The translations under genes and the position numbers were made by a program. Positions 8,681 through 18,649 of a stretch of DNA of 64,000 bases are shown here, in pieces. The notes beneath the pieces were generated by a model. The model was not told where the DNA came from. It did not search any database and was given only the letters and a program-made list of their open reading frames with translations. How positions within the stretch are numbered: the stretch's first letter is position 1; every line of letters begins with the position of its first letter. The stretch covers positions 29,441-93,440 of the forward strand of contig NZ_LMKM01000016.1 in the NCBI RefSeq assembly GCF_001421515.1, written 5' to 3'. The DNA comes from Pedobacter sp. Leaf216. GTDB lineage: Bacteria; Bacteroidota; Bacteroidia; Sphingobacteriales; Sphingobacteriaceae.

Positions 8681-9135
8681 TTTAACTTGCGGTCGTCATT
8701 CTCGCGTATGCGGGAATCTTAATGCGATTGTTATTTTGCTTTATCACATCCGCCACTGTGAGGCAAGAATCAATCTCATTAGTTATTTTGGTTGGTTTTT
8801 AACACGGTCGTCATTCTCGCGTATGCGGGAATCTTAATGCGATTGTTATTTTGCTTTATCACATCCGCCACTGTGAGGCAAAATGTAATCTCATTAGTTA
8901 TTTTGGTTGGTTTATAACACGGTCGTCATTCTCGCGCATCCGGGAATCTTAATGCGATTGTTATTTTGCTTTATCACATCCGCCACTGTGAGGCAAGAAA
9001 CAATCTCAGCAGTTATTTTGGTTGGTTTTTAACACGGTCGTCATTCTCGCTCATGCGGGAATCTTAATGCAATCTTTATTTTTTCCCTTTAATACATCCG
9101 CCACTGTGAGGCAAGAAGCAATCTTAATGCAATCG
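8681..9135. repeat. Tandem ~115-bp degenerate direct repeats, right array (about 4 copies)
   Basis: Same family as the left array, with copies at about 8681 (5'-truncated), 8783, 8898 and 9013 spaced 115 bp. Each carries ATTCTC-N8-GGGAAT; the eight central bases vary between copies (GCGTATGC, GCGCATCC, GCTCATGC) while the arms stay fixed. The last copy decays into 'AATCTTAATGCAATCGCAACG'. Confidence 0.9.
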
Positions 9136-9238
9136 CAACGTTCCATATACTTTCAAAAAAAGCCATAAATAGCAAAATAGTGTTCTTTCGTATTATAATT
9201 CTGACAAATTTGCTTTATTCTGTTAAATATGAGCTCGT

Positions 9239-9272
9239 TTTGACTAATAATTCTGCTTAATTTGTAGATTTG
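9239..9272 (+). promoter_or_regulatory. Possible promoter of the ECF sigma gene
   Basis: TAGATTTG at 9265-9272 fits TAnnTTTG, and TTTG at 9239-9242 lies 22 bp upstream, slightly long. Transcription would begin at or near the ATG at 9278, implying a leaderless or very short-leader message. Confidence 0.4.
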
Positions 9273-9277
9273 ACGAA

Positions 9278-9880
9278 ATGTCACCCGACAAACTGCGCGA
9301 TAAGGAAGAATTAAAGTATCTAGAAGACCTTAAAAATGGCCATCGCCATGCTTTTGACTTTATTTACGCCAGGTATAGTAAAATGTTGTTGCCAAAAATG
9401 CAGCGCATGATTAAGCTCAATGAAGTCGTTGATGAGCTTATGCAGGATGTTTTTTTAAAAGTTTGGACGAGCAGGGAAGAAATAGACCTTGATAAATCTT
9501 TCAAAGGTTGGATTTTTACCATTGCACAAAATGTTATTTACGGCTATTACCGAAGGTTAGCACTTGATGTAAAAATGCAAAGGCACTTGATTAAAACTTT
9601 TGCTGAATTTTATAACCAAACGGAAGATTACATTTTCAACAAAGAAAGAATTGAATTACTTAATCAAGCCATAGAAAAACTCCCTGCGCAACGTAAAGAG
9701 ATATTTAAACTTTGCAAAATAGAAGGTAAAAGCTACCAGGAAGCTGCCGAAATCCTATCATTAAGCCCATCTACCGTAAGCAACCAATTGGTTAGTGCTA
9801 CAAAATACATTAAACGTTACGTCTTTTTTCACGCTCAAGAATTTATTATTTTCTGTATTGCAGCCTATTTAAAGGGTTAA
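9278..9880 (+). CDS. ECF-family RNA polymerase sigma factor
   Basis: A 200-residue sigma-70 factor of the extracytoplasmic type. Region 2 (about residues 25-95) has the 'DELMQDVFLKVWTSREEI' helix that contacts core enzyme and -10 DNA, ending in 'FKGWIFTIAQNVIYGYYRR'. Region 4 (about 130-185) has 'LPAQRKEIFKLCKIEGKSYQEAA' and the recognition helix 'SPSTVSNQLVSATKYIK'. Regions 1 and 3 are absent, as expected. The next gene encodes its FecR-type anti-sigma factor and the third a SusC receptor with an STN domain, the standard layout by which Bacteroidota link receptor occupancy to transcription of the same locus. The C-terminal hydrophobic tail ('FIIFCIAAYLKG') is common in this subgroup. Confidence 0.92.
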   Translation: MSPDKLRDKEELKYLEDLKNGHRHAFDFIYARYSKMLLPKMQRMIKLNEVVDELMQDVFLKVWTSREEIDLDKSFKGWIFTIAQNVIYGYYRRLALDVKMQRHLIKTFAEFYNQTEDYIFNKERIELLNQAIEKLPAQRKEIFKLCKIEGKSYQEAAEILSLSPSTVSNQLVSATKYIKRYVFFHAQEFIIFCIAAYLKG

Positions 9881-9956
9881 AGAAAATATTTTTAAAAAAA
9901 AAATCAAGGTGCGATAGTGTGTTTGTCCAGCTCGTGCATATTATATATTGACAACG

Positions 9957-11102
9957 ATGGAAAAAAAACCTTTAAGCCCAGAATTATTTGAAAGATTTAT
10001 TGCCAACAAAAGCAATGCTGCAGAACTTGAGCAACTGTTTGATTATTTTGGAATTGCAGAAGAAAGGGAACTGCAAAAACTGATTGGTGCTAGTTTTGAA
10101 CAAAACGACACCTTGTTTGATGGTGCTGAAGATGAACGCCTTGCTACCATCCATGCCGGATTATCTGATAAACTTTTTCCAAAGCCTGAAAAAAACAGCT
10201 TAAAAGTGTTTAAACCTAACCGCTTTATCAGGGTGGCAGCAGCAATTCTGCTAGTGGTTTCTGTTACTTTGCTCATTGTTAAGTTTTGGAATTCAAACCA
10301 AATGGTTGTTCCGGGTTCGGCTAAGGCCATGTTAAACCTTAGCGGAAAAGCAGTGTTGCAAGCTGGTAAAAAAGACACGGTATTGTACCACGGCGTAGGG
10401 ATTACAGTGAGCACAAAAGCAGATGGAACAATGGTTTTTATGGCCAATGGTGCAGATTCTACCGAAGCATCGAAGCTGAACACCTTAACTACTCCAAACG
10501 GTGGCGAGTACCGTGTTACTTTGAGCGACGGCTCAATTGTGATGCTGAACGCTGGCTCGAAACTTAGTTTTCCAACTGATTTCCGCGGATCAGAAAGGAG
10601 AGTTTACGTAGAGGGCGAGGCTTTCTTTAATGTGGCCAAAAATCCGCTCAAACCTTTTGTTGTTAGTGTGGCAGGCAATGAAATCCGAGTGCTGGGTACG
10701 CAGTTTAATGTAAGCAGTTATCCTGAAGATGAAGGTACGCAAACCACACTGCTGGAAGGAAGCATCCGTTTTACAAATCCAAACAGGGATGAGGTGGTTT
10801 TAAAACCAAATCAACAGGTTATTTCTCAACATGGCAAACTCGCGCTTTACAATGTTTCGGCAAAAGACTTTAATGCCTGGACGAATGAGGAGTTTCTGTT
10901 TAATGATGTGCCTTTATCAATTGTGATGCAAAAACTGGCAAGGTGGTACAATGTAGCTGTAGATGTGAAATCTATCCCACAGAAAAACCTGTACCTGAAA
11001 ATATCCCGTAAGGCGGATATTGATGCGGTATTGGATGCCATTTCTACAGCAACAGCTTACAGGTTTAAAATCAGAGAGAATAAAATTGTGCTTAAGGAAT
11101 AA
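9957..11102 (+). CDS. FecR-family anti-sigma factor
   Basis: An inner-membrane protein of 381 residues. I place the start at ATG 9957 ('MEKKPLSPELFERF'); an in-frame TTG three codons earlier is possible. A cytoplasmic sigma-binding N-terminus precedes a single transmembrane helix ('VAAAILLVVSVTLLIV', near residue 90). The periplasmic part holds the FecR domain ('TTPNGGEYRVTLSDGSIVML ... YVEGEAFFNVAKN') and a C-terminal DUF4974 domain ('FNDVPLSIVMQKLARWYNV') that receives the signal from the receptor's STN domain. It is likely to hold the upstream ECF factor inactive until the SusC receptor is loaded. Confidence 0.92.
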   Translation: MEKKPLSPELFERFIANKSNAAELEQLFDYFGIAEERELQKLIGASFEQNDTLFDGAEDERLATIHAGLSDKLFPKPEKNSLKVFKPNRFIRVAAAILLVVSVTLLIVKFWNSNQMVVPGSAKAMLNLSGKAVLQAGKKDTVLYHGVGITVSTKADGTMVFMANGADSTEASKLNTLTTPNGGEYRVTLSDGSIVMLNAGSKLSFPTDFRGSERRVYVEGEAFFNVAKNPLKPFVVSVAGNEIRVLGTQFNVSSYPEDEGTQTTLLEGSIRFTNPNRDEVVLKPNQQVISQHGKLALYNVSAKDFNAWTNEEFLFNDVPLSIVMQKLARWYNVAVDVKSIPQKNLYLKISRKADIDAVLDAISTATAYRFKIRENKIVLKE

Positions 11103-11146
11103 GGTTGCTCCAACGTTGATCAATTAACCAACCAAACTAAATTTTT

Positions 11147-14100
11147 ATGACAAACCATTACTTTCGCCTCGTCCGATCTGGATGCAGGTATTTACTGAAC
11201 TGGCCAATTGTTTTTTGTCTGTTTGCAATGTTATCAATGCAGGCAAAAGCACAAAATATCCAGTACACTTTTAAACAAGCCTCTCTAAATACCGTTATAT
11301 CGCAAATTTCGGCTAAAACAAACTATGAATTTGTTTATGATGCAGCTTTGGTTAAACAAGCCAAACCCATCAGCTTTAACTTGAATACTGCCGATATTAA
11401 AACCATAATGGAAGCGGTTGTTAAAGGCCAGGATTTCGATTATGAAATTAATAACAACCGTACCATCATCTTAAAAGTACCCAAAGCGGATACTGAAGAT
11501 GAATATGTGCTGCATGGTATGGTTACCGATAGTTTAGGTTCTCCATTGCCTGGTGCCTCAGTAAAAATCAAAAATACCAACAAATATGTACTTACAGACG
11601 GTAACGGACACTTCAATTTAACTTTATCCAACCAATACAATACGCTCGAAATCAGTTATATCGGTTATCTTTCGAGCACCCGGCGGTTTGATAAAAATGC
11701 CGCTTTAAAGGTGGTAACTGTTAAGTTGGGTGCCAACGCATCTTTATTGGCAGAGGTTATGGTAAATGGTTTTCAGTCGCTTCCGCTTGAAAGAAATGCA
11801 GGCGCATTTGCGATTGTTGACCAAAAGAAGCTGAATGAGCAAATTAACCCTGATCTTGTAGGTGCTTTAGAAGGTCGTGTGGCGGGTTTGGCTTATAATA
11901 AAAATCCTTATGGTATAGGTGCCGATCAGCAGGTGATTAGGGGGAGAGGTACATTTTCGATATCCCAAACTGGGGTTAGAACTGATCCTTTGATTGTTAT
12001 TGACGGCTTGCCATCTGAAACCGCTTTGGAAGATGTTAATCCTTACGACATCGAATCGGTAACGGTTTTAAAGGATGCTGCAGCAGCCTCAATTTATGGT
12101 TCAAGATCGGCCAACGGGGTTATTATCCTAACCACTAAAAAAGGAAATACCCCTGCTAAAATTTCCTTAAACACCGATTTTTTTGTTGATGCTAAGCCGA
12201 GTTTTAATTCAATGCATTATGCTTCAACAAGTGATATACTCGATTTAGAAACCGATGTATACAATAAGGAACGTGCCAGGTACACTACAACAGAATCGAT
12301 GTTTGCCGCATATGGAACCGCTGCAAATGGTTCGATTAAATATTACAGTCCGCTTTACCAACTGTACCGCGATCGTGACGCAGGTAAGGTTACAGCCGAT
12401 CAGGTAAATCAACAATTGGCCTCCTGGCGCAATGCAGATTATTACGAGCAGTACAGAGATAATGTTTGGCAGAAAGCTTTCCGTCAGCGTTTTAACCTGT
12501 CTTTCAGTTCTTCTAGTGCAAAATCAAATACTTTCACATCGATAAACTTCGATAATTCGGCACAAAAAATAATTCATAACAATGATCAGAAGCTGAACAT
12601 CTATTTTAAGAACACTTATAACGTAAGCAAGTGGCTAACCACAACTTTGGGCTTTAATGGCACATACACCAAATCGGTAACTACTGATGGTTCTTATGAT
12701 GCTTACACCACGATTAGCCCACGTTATGCTTCTATTGTAAATGCAGATGGCAGCCTTGTTTATGCAGATTATGTAAACCTGCCAGATGGAATTGCTGGCG
12801 GAAATATTAACGGTGCTATGGTTGATGCGTTGAAAAATAATGCGCAGTTCCGTTCATATAGATTCAATATTCTGGAGTCGTTAAACGAAGGACTGGTCAA
12901 TTCTACCAATATCTCATTAAGGGGTTTTGCCAATGTACAGGCCAGGCTTATGGAAGGTCTAAGTCTTTCAAGTCAGTTACAGATCGAAAATGAAAGTGCA
13001 AAAACGGATCAGTACTATGATGTTAATTCTTATAAAATGAGATCTGCCTACAATGCATTGGTTGGTTACACGCCTGCCACAAATGTATATGCTTTCGGAC
13101 TTCCTACAGGGGGCAGGTATAGTCAATCGGATAGAGGAAGTAACAGTTATACTTTTAGAAACCAGTTGAGTTTCGACCGTTCTTTTGATAAAGGAAAGCA
13201 TGCCATATCTGCCATTGCAGGCTTTGAGATGCGCCAAACCTTTTCGCCCAGAGGCATTGAAGATTTAAGGTATGGTTATGATCCGATAACGCTTACCTCT
13301 ACACTGATTAATACGCAAACGGCAAGCCAAACAGGTTTTCCGAGCTACATTTATGGTGGTACCAAAACATTATCTACTGTAGGCCGTACACAGTTAGAAA
13401 GTAAACACCGTAACCTTTCTACTTATGCAAATGCAGGTTATACTTATTTAAATAAATATAATATTACGGGTAGTGTGCGGGTAGATCAGGCTGATTTTTT
13501 TGGTGTAGATCCTGAATTTAAAAACCGTCCGTTGTGGTCAGTTGGTGGAAGCTGGAATGCCAGCAATGAAGCTTTTATACAAGAGCAGAAATGGATCAAT
13601 TTGCTAAAACTGCGCGCCACTTATGGCGTAAACGGAAATCAGAACTCCGAAAGCTCTAAATATTTAACTGCAAGAAGAAGAAGCGATAACCTTTTTACAT
13701 CATTGCAATATATTGATATTACTGCATTACCAAATCCCAAATTGCGTTGGGAAAAAACAGAGACATATAATGGTGGCGTAGATTATGCCTTTTTATCGAA
13801 CCGTTTAAGGGGAAGTGTTGATGTTTACTATAAAAAGAGTACCGATTTAATTGTAAATGCAGAGTTAGATCCTACTGTGGGTGTAGCCACACGGATGATT
13901 AATAATGGTACATTGATTAACCGTGGTATCGAATTCACCCTAAATGGCGACTGGTTAAAATCAGGCGATTTAACTTTGAGTTCTACCTTTATCCTGGGTT
14001 TTAACAGAAGTAGAATTGGTAAAGTTAACAGCTCACTTTCCAGCGCAGGCAATTACGTGTCATCTCCGGCAATTTATTACATAGAAGGTTCTGCCTATAA

Positions 14101-14764
14101 CACTTTATATGCTTACCGCTATGGAGGGATGGTAAATGGCTATCCGTATTTTTTGGATGAAAACGGTAAAGCGAGTATCGATTTTGATGCAAACGGCAAC
14201 CCCATTGTATCAAGCATTAAAAGCTTTAACAATTTTGGCAGTTTGGTAAACATGGGCAGCTTAACGCCAACGTATACAGGATCGTTTTCTCAACGGGTTT
14301 CGTATAAAAGTTTCGAACTAGCCGCTTTACTGGTATTTTCTGGTGGCAATGTAATCAGAAGAGATGTAACCAATATCAGTGTTTACGATGTTAATGATGA
14401 AAACATTACCCAACGTTTTAAAAATGGAAATGTACCTGATGTACCTCGCTTATTGGTCGATTATCCTGAAGCTTTAATTAACAGTGCCAGTACCATTAAT
14501 ACCATGTGGCAAGCTGCAGATGTAAATGTGGTGAAGGGCGATTACATTAAACTCAGAAATATTTCGCTATCGTACAATTTGCCTAAAAGCCTAACCGGCA
14601 GGTTCAAACTTCCATCTGCCAGGTTTACTGCGCAAGTAAACAATCTGTGGTATGCAAGTGCCGCGGGTGATGATATCGATCCGGAATCTTATTCGGGCAT
14701 TACAGGTACCAGAGCCCTTGAAAATCCTAAATCATTTGTATTTGGCCTAAACTTAACCTTTTAA
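11147..14764 (+). CDS. SusC/RagA-type TonB-linked outer membrane transporter with STN domain
   Basis: A 1205-residue outer-membrane importer. The order is: signal peptide (ending 'SMQAKAQ'), STN signalling domain (about 40-95, 'TFKQASLNTVISQISAKTNYEF'-like fold), carboxypeptidase-regulatory-like beta sandwich (about 118-205), plug domain (about 205-330, 'DPLIVIDGLPSE ... VTVLKDAAAASIYGSRSANG') and a 22-strand barrel ending in a terminal phenylalanine. With the SusD partner it forms the pedal-bin complex that binds oligomers and draws them into the periplasm using TonB energy. The STN domain fits control by the FecR/ECF pair. The neighbouring metalloprotease suggests peptides rather than glycans as cargo; this is inference. 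Confidence 0.93.
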   Translation: MTNHYFRLVRSGCRYLLNWPIVFCLFAMLSMQAKAQNIQYTFKQASLNTVISQISAKTNYEFVYDAALVKQAKPISFNLNTADIKTIMEAVVKGQDFDYEINNNRTIILKVPKADTEDEYVLHGMVTDSLGSPLPGASVKIKNTNKYVLTDGNGHFNLTLSNQYNTLEISYIGYLSSTRRFDKNAALKVVTVKLGANASLLAEVMVNGFQSLPLERNAGAFAIVDQKKLNEQINPDLVGALEGRVAGLAYNKNPYGIGADQQVIRGRGTFSISQTGVRTDPLIVIDGLPSETALEDVNPYDIESVTVLKDAAAASIYGSRSANGVIILTTKKGNTPAKISLNTDFFVDAKPSFNSMHYASTSDILDLETDVYNKERARYTTTESMFAAYGTAANGSIKYYSPLYQLYRDRDAGKVTADQVNQQLASWRNADYYEQYRDNVWQKAFRQRFNLSFSSSSAKSNTFTSINFDNSAQKIIHNNDQKLNIYFKNTYNVSKWLTTTLGFNGTYTKSVTTDGSYDAYTTISPRYASIVNADGSLVYADYVNLPDGIAGGNINGAMVDALKNNAQFRSYRFNILESLNEGLVNSTNISLRGFANVQARLMEGLSLSSQLQIENESAKTDQYYDVNSYKMRSAYNALVGYTPATNVYAFGLPTGGRYSQSDRGSNSYTFRNQLSFDRSFDKGKHAISAIAGFEMRQTFSPRGIEDLRYGYDPITLTSTLINTQTASQTGFPSYIYGGTKTLSTVGRTQLESKHRNLSTYANAGYTYLNKYNITGSVRVDQADFFGVDPEFKNRPLWSVGGSWNASNEAFIQEQKWINLLKLRATYGVNGNQNSESSKYLTARRRSDNLFTSLQYIDITALPNPKLRWEKTETYNGGVDYAFLSNRLRGSVDVYYKKSTDLIVNAELDPTVGVATRMINNGTLINRGIEFTLNGDWLKSGDLTLSSTFILGFNRSRIGKVNSSLSSAGNYVSSPAIYYIEGSAYNTLYAYRYGGMVNGYPYFLDENGKASIDFDANGNPIVSSIKSFNNFGSLVNMGSLTPTYTGSFSQRVSYKSFELAALLVFSGGNVIRRDVTNISVYDVNDENITQRFKNGNVPDVPRLLVDYPEALINSASTINTMWQAADVNVVKGDYIKLRNISLSYNLPKSLTGRFKLPSARFTAQVNNLWYASAAGDDIDPESYSGITGTRALENPKSFVFGLNLTF

Positions 14765-14768
14765 CAAA

Positions 14769-16196
14769 ATGAAAAGAAATATCATATTTATAGCATTTAT
14801 CTTCCTTTTTGCAATGGGCGGATGTAAAAAATATACCGATTTAACACCAACAGGCTCATTGCTTGTAGAAAATGCACAGGATTATTACGACCTGGTTTCT
14901 TATCCAAACAGGGCTTACATCATCAGCAATTTCCAATACCTGGTTGATGACATGTGGATTAAGGAATCGAATTTTATTGGCGTAACACCTAATTTAAACA
15001 CGGTACATTTTAGTTTTAACGAAAACATCGATCGTGTTTCGTTGATACAGAGTTCTAATTTTTATGAACGGGCATACGTATACATCAACCGTTGGAATAC
15101 CATTATATCCCTAGTTGATGGCAGCAAAGGCGACGACCGGGTTAAAGCCTTGGCCAAGGCAGAAGCTAAAGTTTTAAGGGCTTTCGATCACTTTTTATTG
15201 GTAAACGTATATGCCAAAGCTTATAATGCGGCAACAGCAGCTACTGATGGCGGCATCTGCATTATGGATAAATACGATTTAGAGGCACAGCCGGTAAAAT
15301 CGACTGTAGCCCAGGTGTATGATTTTATCCAAAAAGATTTAGATGAAGCACTTCCATTATTGCAAGAAAAACCAGCAGATCCTTACCACCCCTCATTGGC
15401 TTTTGCCTGGGCACTAAAGGCTAAAGTGCATTTGTTTAAAAAGGAAATTGCACAGGCTAAAGCAGCGTGCGAGAAATCACTTTTTTATAACAACCAGATT
15501 TTTGATCTCGTTAATTATACTACCAAACAAGGAGGCCCTTCGGTAACTCCAATTGTTGCGCCCAATAACCCTGAAGTATTAAGTTACATGTACATCCAGG
15601 GCTATAATGAAACCAATTTTGGTTATACCTGGCTAATCAGTCCCGAATTAAGAGCATTGTTCGGTACCAATGATGCACGTTTCAATATGTTTTTTAACAC
15701 CACCAGTGCAAGCTTTTTAGATATTGGTGCTAATGCAGCATATTATAGTATAGCGTATACCAGGTTTTTTTATCCAACTGTTGGTTTAAAAACAACAGAA
15801 GTATATTTAATGCAGGCCGAATGTTTGGCCAGAGAAGGTGATTTTGCTGGTGCAATGGCAGTGGTAAACAAACTCCGCGAAAAGCGCATCCTTTCGGGTA
15901 CAATTTTACTCCCGGTACCGGCAACCATGAAAGAAACCATGGATATTATTATAAATGAACGTAGAAAAGAGCTGTTTTTAGGTTTTAACAGGTTTATGGA
16001 TTTAAAACGCTTAAATACCGAGCCTGAATATGCTAAAACGGTAGTGCGGAAGTACCCGATAGTAAATAAAACGGTTCCACAACAAACTTATACGCTATTG
16101 CCTACATCAAGGTTGTATATTATTCCTTTTCCGCTTAACGTACTCAAGAAAAATCCCAATCTTACTTTAAATACAGACGAAAAGCTCCCGTTTTAA
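14769..16196 (+). CDS. SusD/RagB-family nutrient-binding lipoprotein
   Basis: 475 residues, four bases after the SusC gene. A lipoprotein signal peptide ends in 'FAMGGC', with the acylated Cys near residue 19. The body is rich in TPR-type helices, and the C-terminal RagB/SusD segment has 'INERRKELFLGFNRFMDLKRLN', the conserved motif of the family. SusD proteins sit as a lid on the paired SusC barrel at the cell surface and trap the ligand. Its ligand is unknown; the genes that follow point to peptide use. Confidence 0.92.
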   Translation: MKRNIIFIAFIFLFAMGGCKKYTDLTPTGSLLVENAQDYYDLVSYPNRAYIISNFQYLVDDMWIKESNFIGVTPNLNTVHFSFNENIDRVSLIQSSNFYERAYVYINRWNTIISLVDGSKGDDRVKALAKAEAKVLRAFDHFLLVNVYAKAYNAATAATDGGICIMDKYDLEAQPVKSTVAQVYDFIQKDLDEALPLLQEKPADPYHPSLAFAWALKAKVHLFKKEIAQAKAACEKSLFYNNQIFDLVNYTTKQGGPSVTPIVAPNNPEVLSYMYIQGYNETNFGYTWLISPELRALFGTNDARFNMFFNTTSASFLDIGANAAYYSIAYTRFFYPTVGLKTTEVYLMQAECLAREGDFAGAMAVVNKLREKRILSGTILLPVPATMKETMDIIINERRKELFLGFNRFMDLKRLNTEPEYAKTVVRKYPIVNKTVPQQTYTLLPTSRLYIIPFPLNVLKKNPNLTLNTDEKLPF

Positions 16197-16197
16197 C

Positions 16198-18648
16198 ATG
16201 AATATTAAACACATTATATTTCCAATCGCACTCTTACTCTCTATAACTGCTTACGCACAAAAAACACCTGTTGTTAAGGCTGATAGCACCAGCCGTAAAG
16301 CACCGGTTGATTACAGCAAGCTGATTCCTGCAAATTCTTTTAGCGAAACAGGGCTTTTTGATGTTAAGCGTGTAGAGCAGAAATGGTATTTCGAAATACC
16401 AGATAGTATGCTTAACCGCTACATTTTAGCTGTTACACGTTATGTAAGCACGCCACAGGGCATGGGGAGTTTTGGTGGTGAAGCGGCCAATGAGCAAACC
16501 ATTTATTTTGAAAAAGGGAACAACAATAATTTATTGCTAAGATCGGTGCTTTACAGGCAGGATGTTAAAAGCAATGATGAAGCCATTTACAAAGCGGTGC
16601 TGCAATCGCAGGAAAACCCAATCGTTGCTGCTTTCGATATCAAGGCAAAAAATCCCTTAACAGGAAATTATGTAATTGAGGTTACCGATTTTATTAAAAA
16701 AGACAATCCTGTTATTTCAATCGCTGCTGATGAAAAATCGAACAAGAAACTGGGAAGCGTGGCTGATGACCGTTCTTTTATCGAGAAAATAAGCACTTAT
16801 CCCATTAATATTGAGATTAAGAGTACTAAAACCTATTCTACCTCTGCAGGCATCATCCCATCAGGTGCACTTACGGGGGTTGTAACACTAAGGTTGAACA
16901 CCTCTTTTGTGCTTTTGCCTAAAATACCCATGCGCAAACGTTTTGCAGATGACCGAGTAGGTTTTTTTAACAACAAGTACATTCTTTTTGATGAGGAAAG
17001 GCAACACGCTGATGTTAAATATTTTATTGAACGTTACCGCTTGGAGCCTAAAGCTGAGGATTTGGATAAGTATAAAAAAGGCAAACTTGTTGAACCAAAA
17101 AAGCAGATTATTTATTACATCGACCCGGCAACACCAAAAAAATGGCGACCTTATTTAATTGCAGGCATTAACGATTGGCAAAAAGCTTTCGAAAAGGCGG
17201 GTTTCAAGAATGCCATAATTGGCAAGGAATGGCCAGAGGCAGATACCACCATGAGCCTTGAAGATGCACGTTTCTCGGTAATCAGGTATTATGCTTCTGA
17301 AACGCCAAACGCTTACGGACCAAGAATTAGCGACCCCAGAAGTGGGGAAATTATAGAAAGTCATGTAGGCTGGTACCACAATGTAATGAAGCTGGTGCAA
17401 AGCTGGTACATGATCCAGGCGGGTGCGCTTGATGAGCGGGCAAGAAAGATGAACTTCGACGATGAGCTGATGGGCCAGCTGATCAGGTTTGTTTCTTCAC
17501 ACGAAATTGGACATACACTTGGCTTAAAACATAACATGGGAGCTAGCAGCCAAACTCCCGTTGAAAAACTTAGGGATAAGAAATGGGTAGAGGCAAACGG
17601 ACACACGGTTTCTATAATGGATTACGCACGGTTTAATTATGTGGCGCAGCCCGAAGATCATATTTCGCCTGCTGGCATTTACCCGCGTATTGGTGCTTAT
17701 GATAAATGGGCAATTAATTGGGGCTACCGTTATTATGCTGGAATTAAAGATGAATATTCGGAAGAAAAAATCACTAAGAAGATGATTCTTGATTCGCTTT
17801 CTGCCAACCCTAAACTTTGGTTTGGTGGCGAAGGGAAAGAAGAAGATCCGCGCAGCCAAACAGAAGATATCGGTGATGATGCCATTGCCGCAAGTGATTA
17901 CGGGATAAAAAACTTAAAGCGCGTGGTGCCCAACCTGGTTAAATGGACTTATGAACCTGGCGACCTTTACGATAATTTAAGTGACATGCATAAAGCGGTT
18001 GTTCGCCAATACAGCAGGTACCTTTATCATGTAATGAAAAATATCGGCAATAGTTATGTAACCAAAAGAAGTGCTGATGAGGCTGGAGTTGTAATTACCG
18101 AAGTGCCAAAAAAACGTGTTAAGGCTGTTGTAGATTATGTAGGCCGACAGGTATTTGAAGCACCGTTGTGGTTGTACCCTAAAGATATTACCAGCCGGAT
18201 TAATATTAAACCGATGGATGAAATGGTAGATCAGCAGAACCAAATGCTGAATATGTTTTTAAGTCAGGGGCTATTGTACAATTTAAGCCAAAAAGCACTT
18301 GCCTCAGCAAATCCTTATCCGGTAAAAGAATTTTTAGTGGATTTAAAGCATGCCACCTGGGTTAAGTTTACCGGAGTGGAAAGCAGTGATGTTTACCGCC
18401 GCAGTCTGGAACGCTCATACATTGAAAAGTTAAACACGCTGATTAATCCGAAAGATATAGCTGATGGCAAAGCGATGACTACAGCCCAAAGGAGCGATGT
18501 AAGGTTGGAAGCTATTGTACACCTTAATGATGTAAAGGAAACAATTAAGTTGTTAATGCCGCAAACTACAGGCATTAACCTGTTGCATTTGAAAGATATG
18601 CTTTTAGAAATAGAAAAAATTAACAAGAAATCAAACACAATCTCATAA
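16198..18648 (+). CDS. Exported zinc-dependent metalloprotease (DUF5117/DUF5118 type)
   Basis: 816 residues starting one base after the SusD stop, with a signal peptide (MNIKHIIFPIALLLSITAYAQ). The N-terminal half matches the DUF5118/DUF5117 arrangement common in Bacteroidota ('FDVKRVEQKWYFEIPDSMLN'). The catalytic part has the long metzincin zinc motif 'HEIGHTLGLKH' (His435, Glu436, His439, His445) and a candidate Met-turn 'SIMDYARF'. The natural substrate of this family is not established. Its place between SusD and a DUF3347 protein in an ECF-controlled operon suggests protein or peptide breakdown linked to uptake. Confidence 0.88.
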   Translation: MNIKHIIFPIALLLSITAYAQKTPVVKADSTSRKAPVDYSKLIPANSFSETGLFDVKRVEQKWYFEIPDSMLNRYILAVTRYVSTPQGMGSFGGEAANEQTIYFEKGNNNNLLLRSVLYRQDVKSNDEAIYKAVLQSQENPIVAAFDIKAKNPLTGNYVIEVTDFIKKDNPVISIAADEKSNKKLGSVADDRSFIEKISTYPINIEIKSTKTYSTSAGIIPSGALTGVVTLRLNTSFVLLPKIPMRKRFADDRVGFFNNKYILFDEERQHADVKYFIERYRLEPKAEDLDKYKKGKLVEPKKQIIYYIDPATPKKWRPYLIAGINDWQKAFEKAGFKNAIIGKEWPEADTTMSLEDARFSVIRYYASETPNAYGPRISDPRSGEIIESHVGWYHNVMKLVQSWYMIQAGALDERARKMNFDDELMGQLIRFVSSHEIGHTLGLKHNMGASSQTPVEKLRDKKWVEANGHTVSIMDYARFNYVAQPEDHISPAGIYPRIGAYDKWAINWGYRYYAGIKDEYSEEKITKKMILDSLSANPKLWFGGEGKEEDPRSQTEDIGDDAIAASDYGIKNLKRVVPNLVKWTYEPGDLYDNLSDMHKAVVRQYSRYLYHVMKNIGNSYVTKRSADEAGVVITEVPKKRVKAVVDYVGRQVFEAPLWLYPKDITSRINIKPMDEMVDQQNQMLNMFLSQGLLYNLSQKALASANPYPVKEFLVDLKHATWVKFTGVESSDVYRRSLERSYIEKLNTLINPKDIADGKAMTTAQRSDVRLEAIVHLNDVKETIKLLMPQTTGINLLHLKDMLLEIEKINKKSNTIS

Positions 18649-18649
18649 T

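Noticed and set aside
7817..9135. Possible CRISPR array
   Set aside because: The repeating unit is the whole ~116 bp and the copies are degenerate throughout; there is no pattern of short identical repeats with unique spacers and no cas gene in the window.
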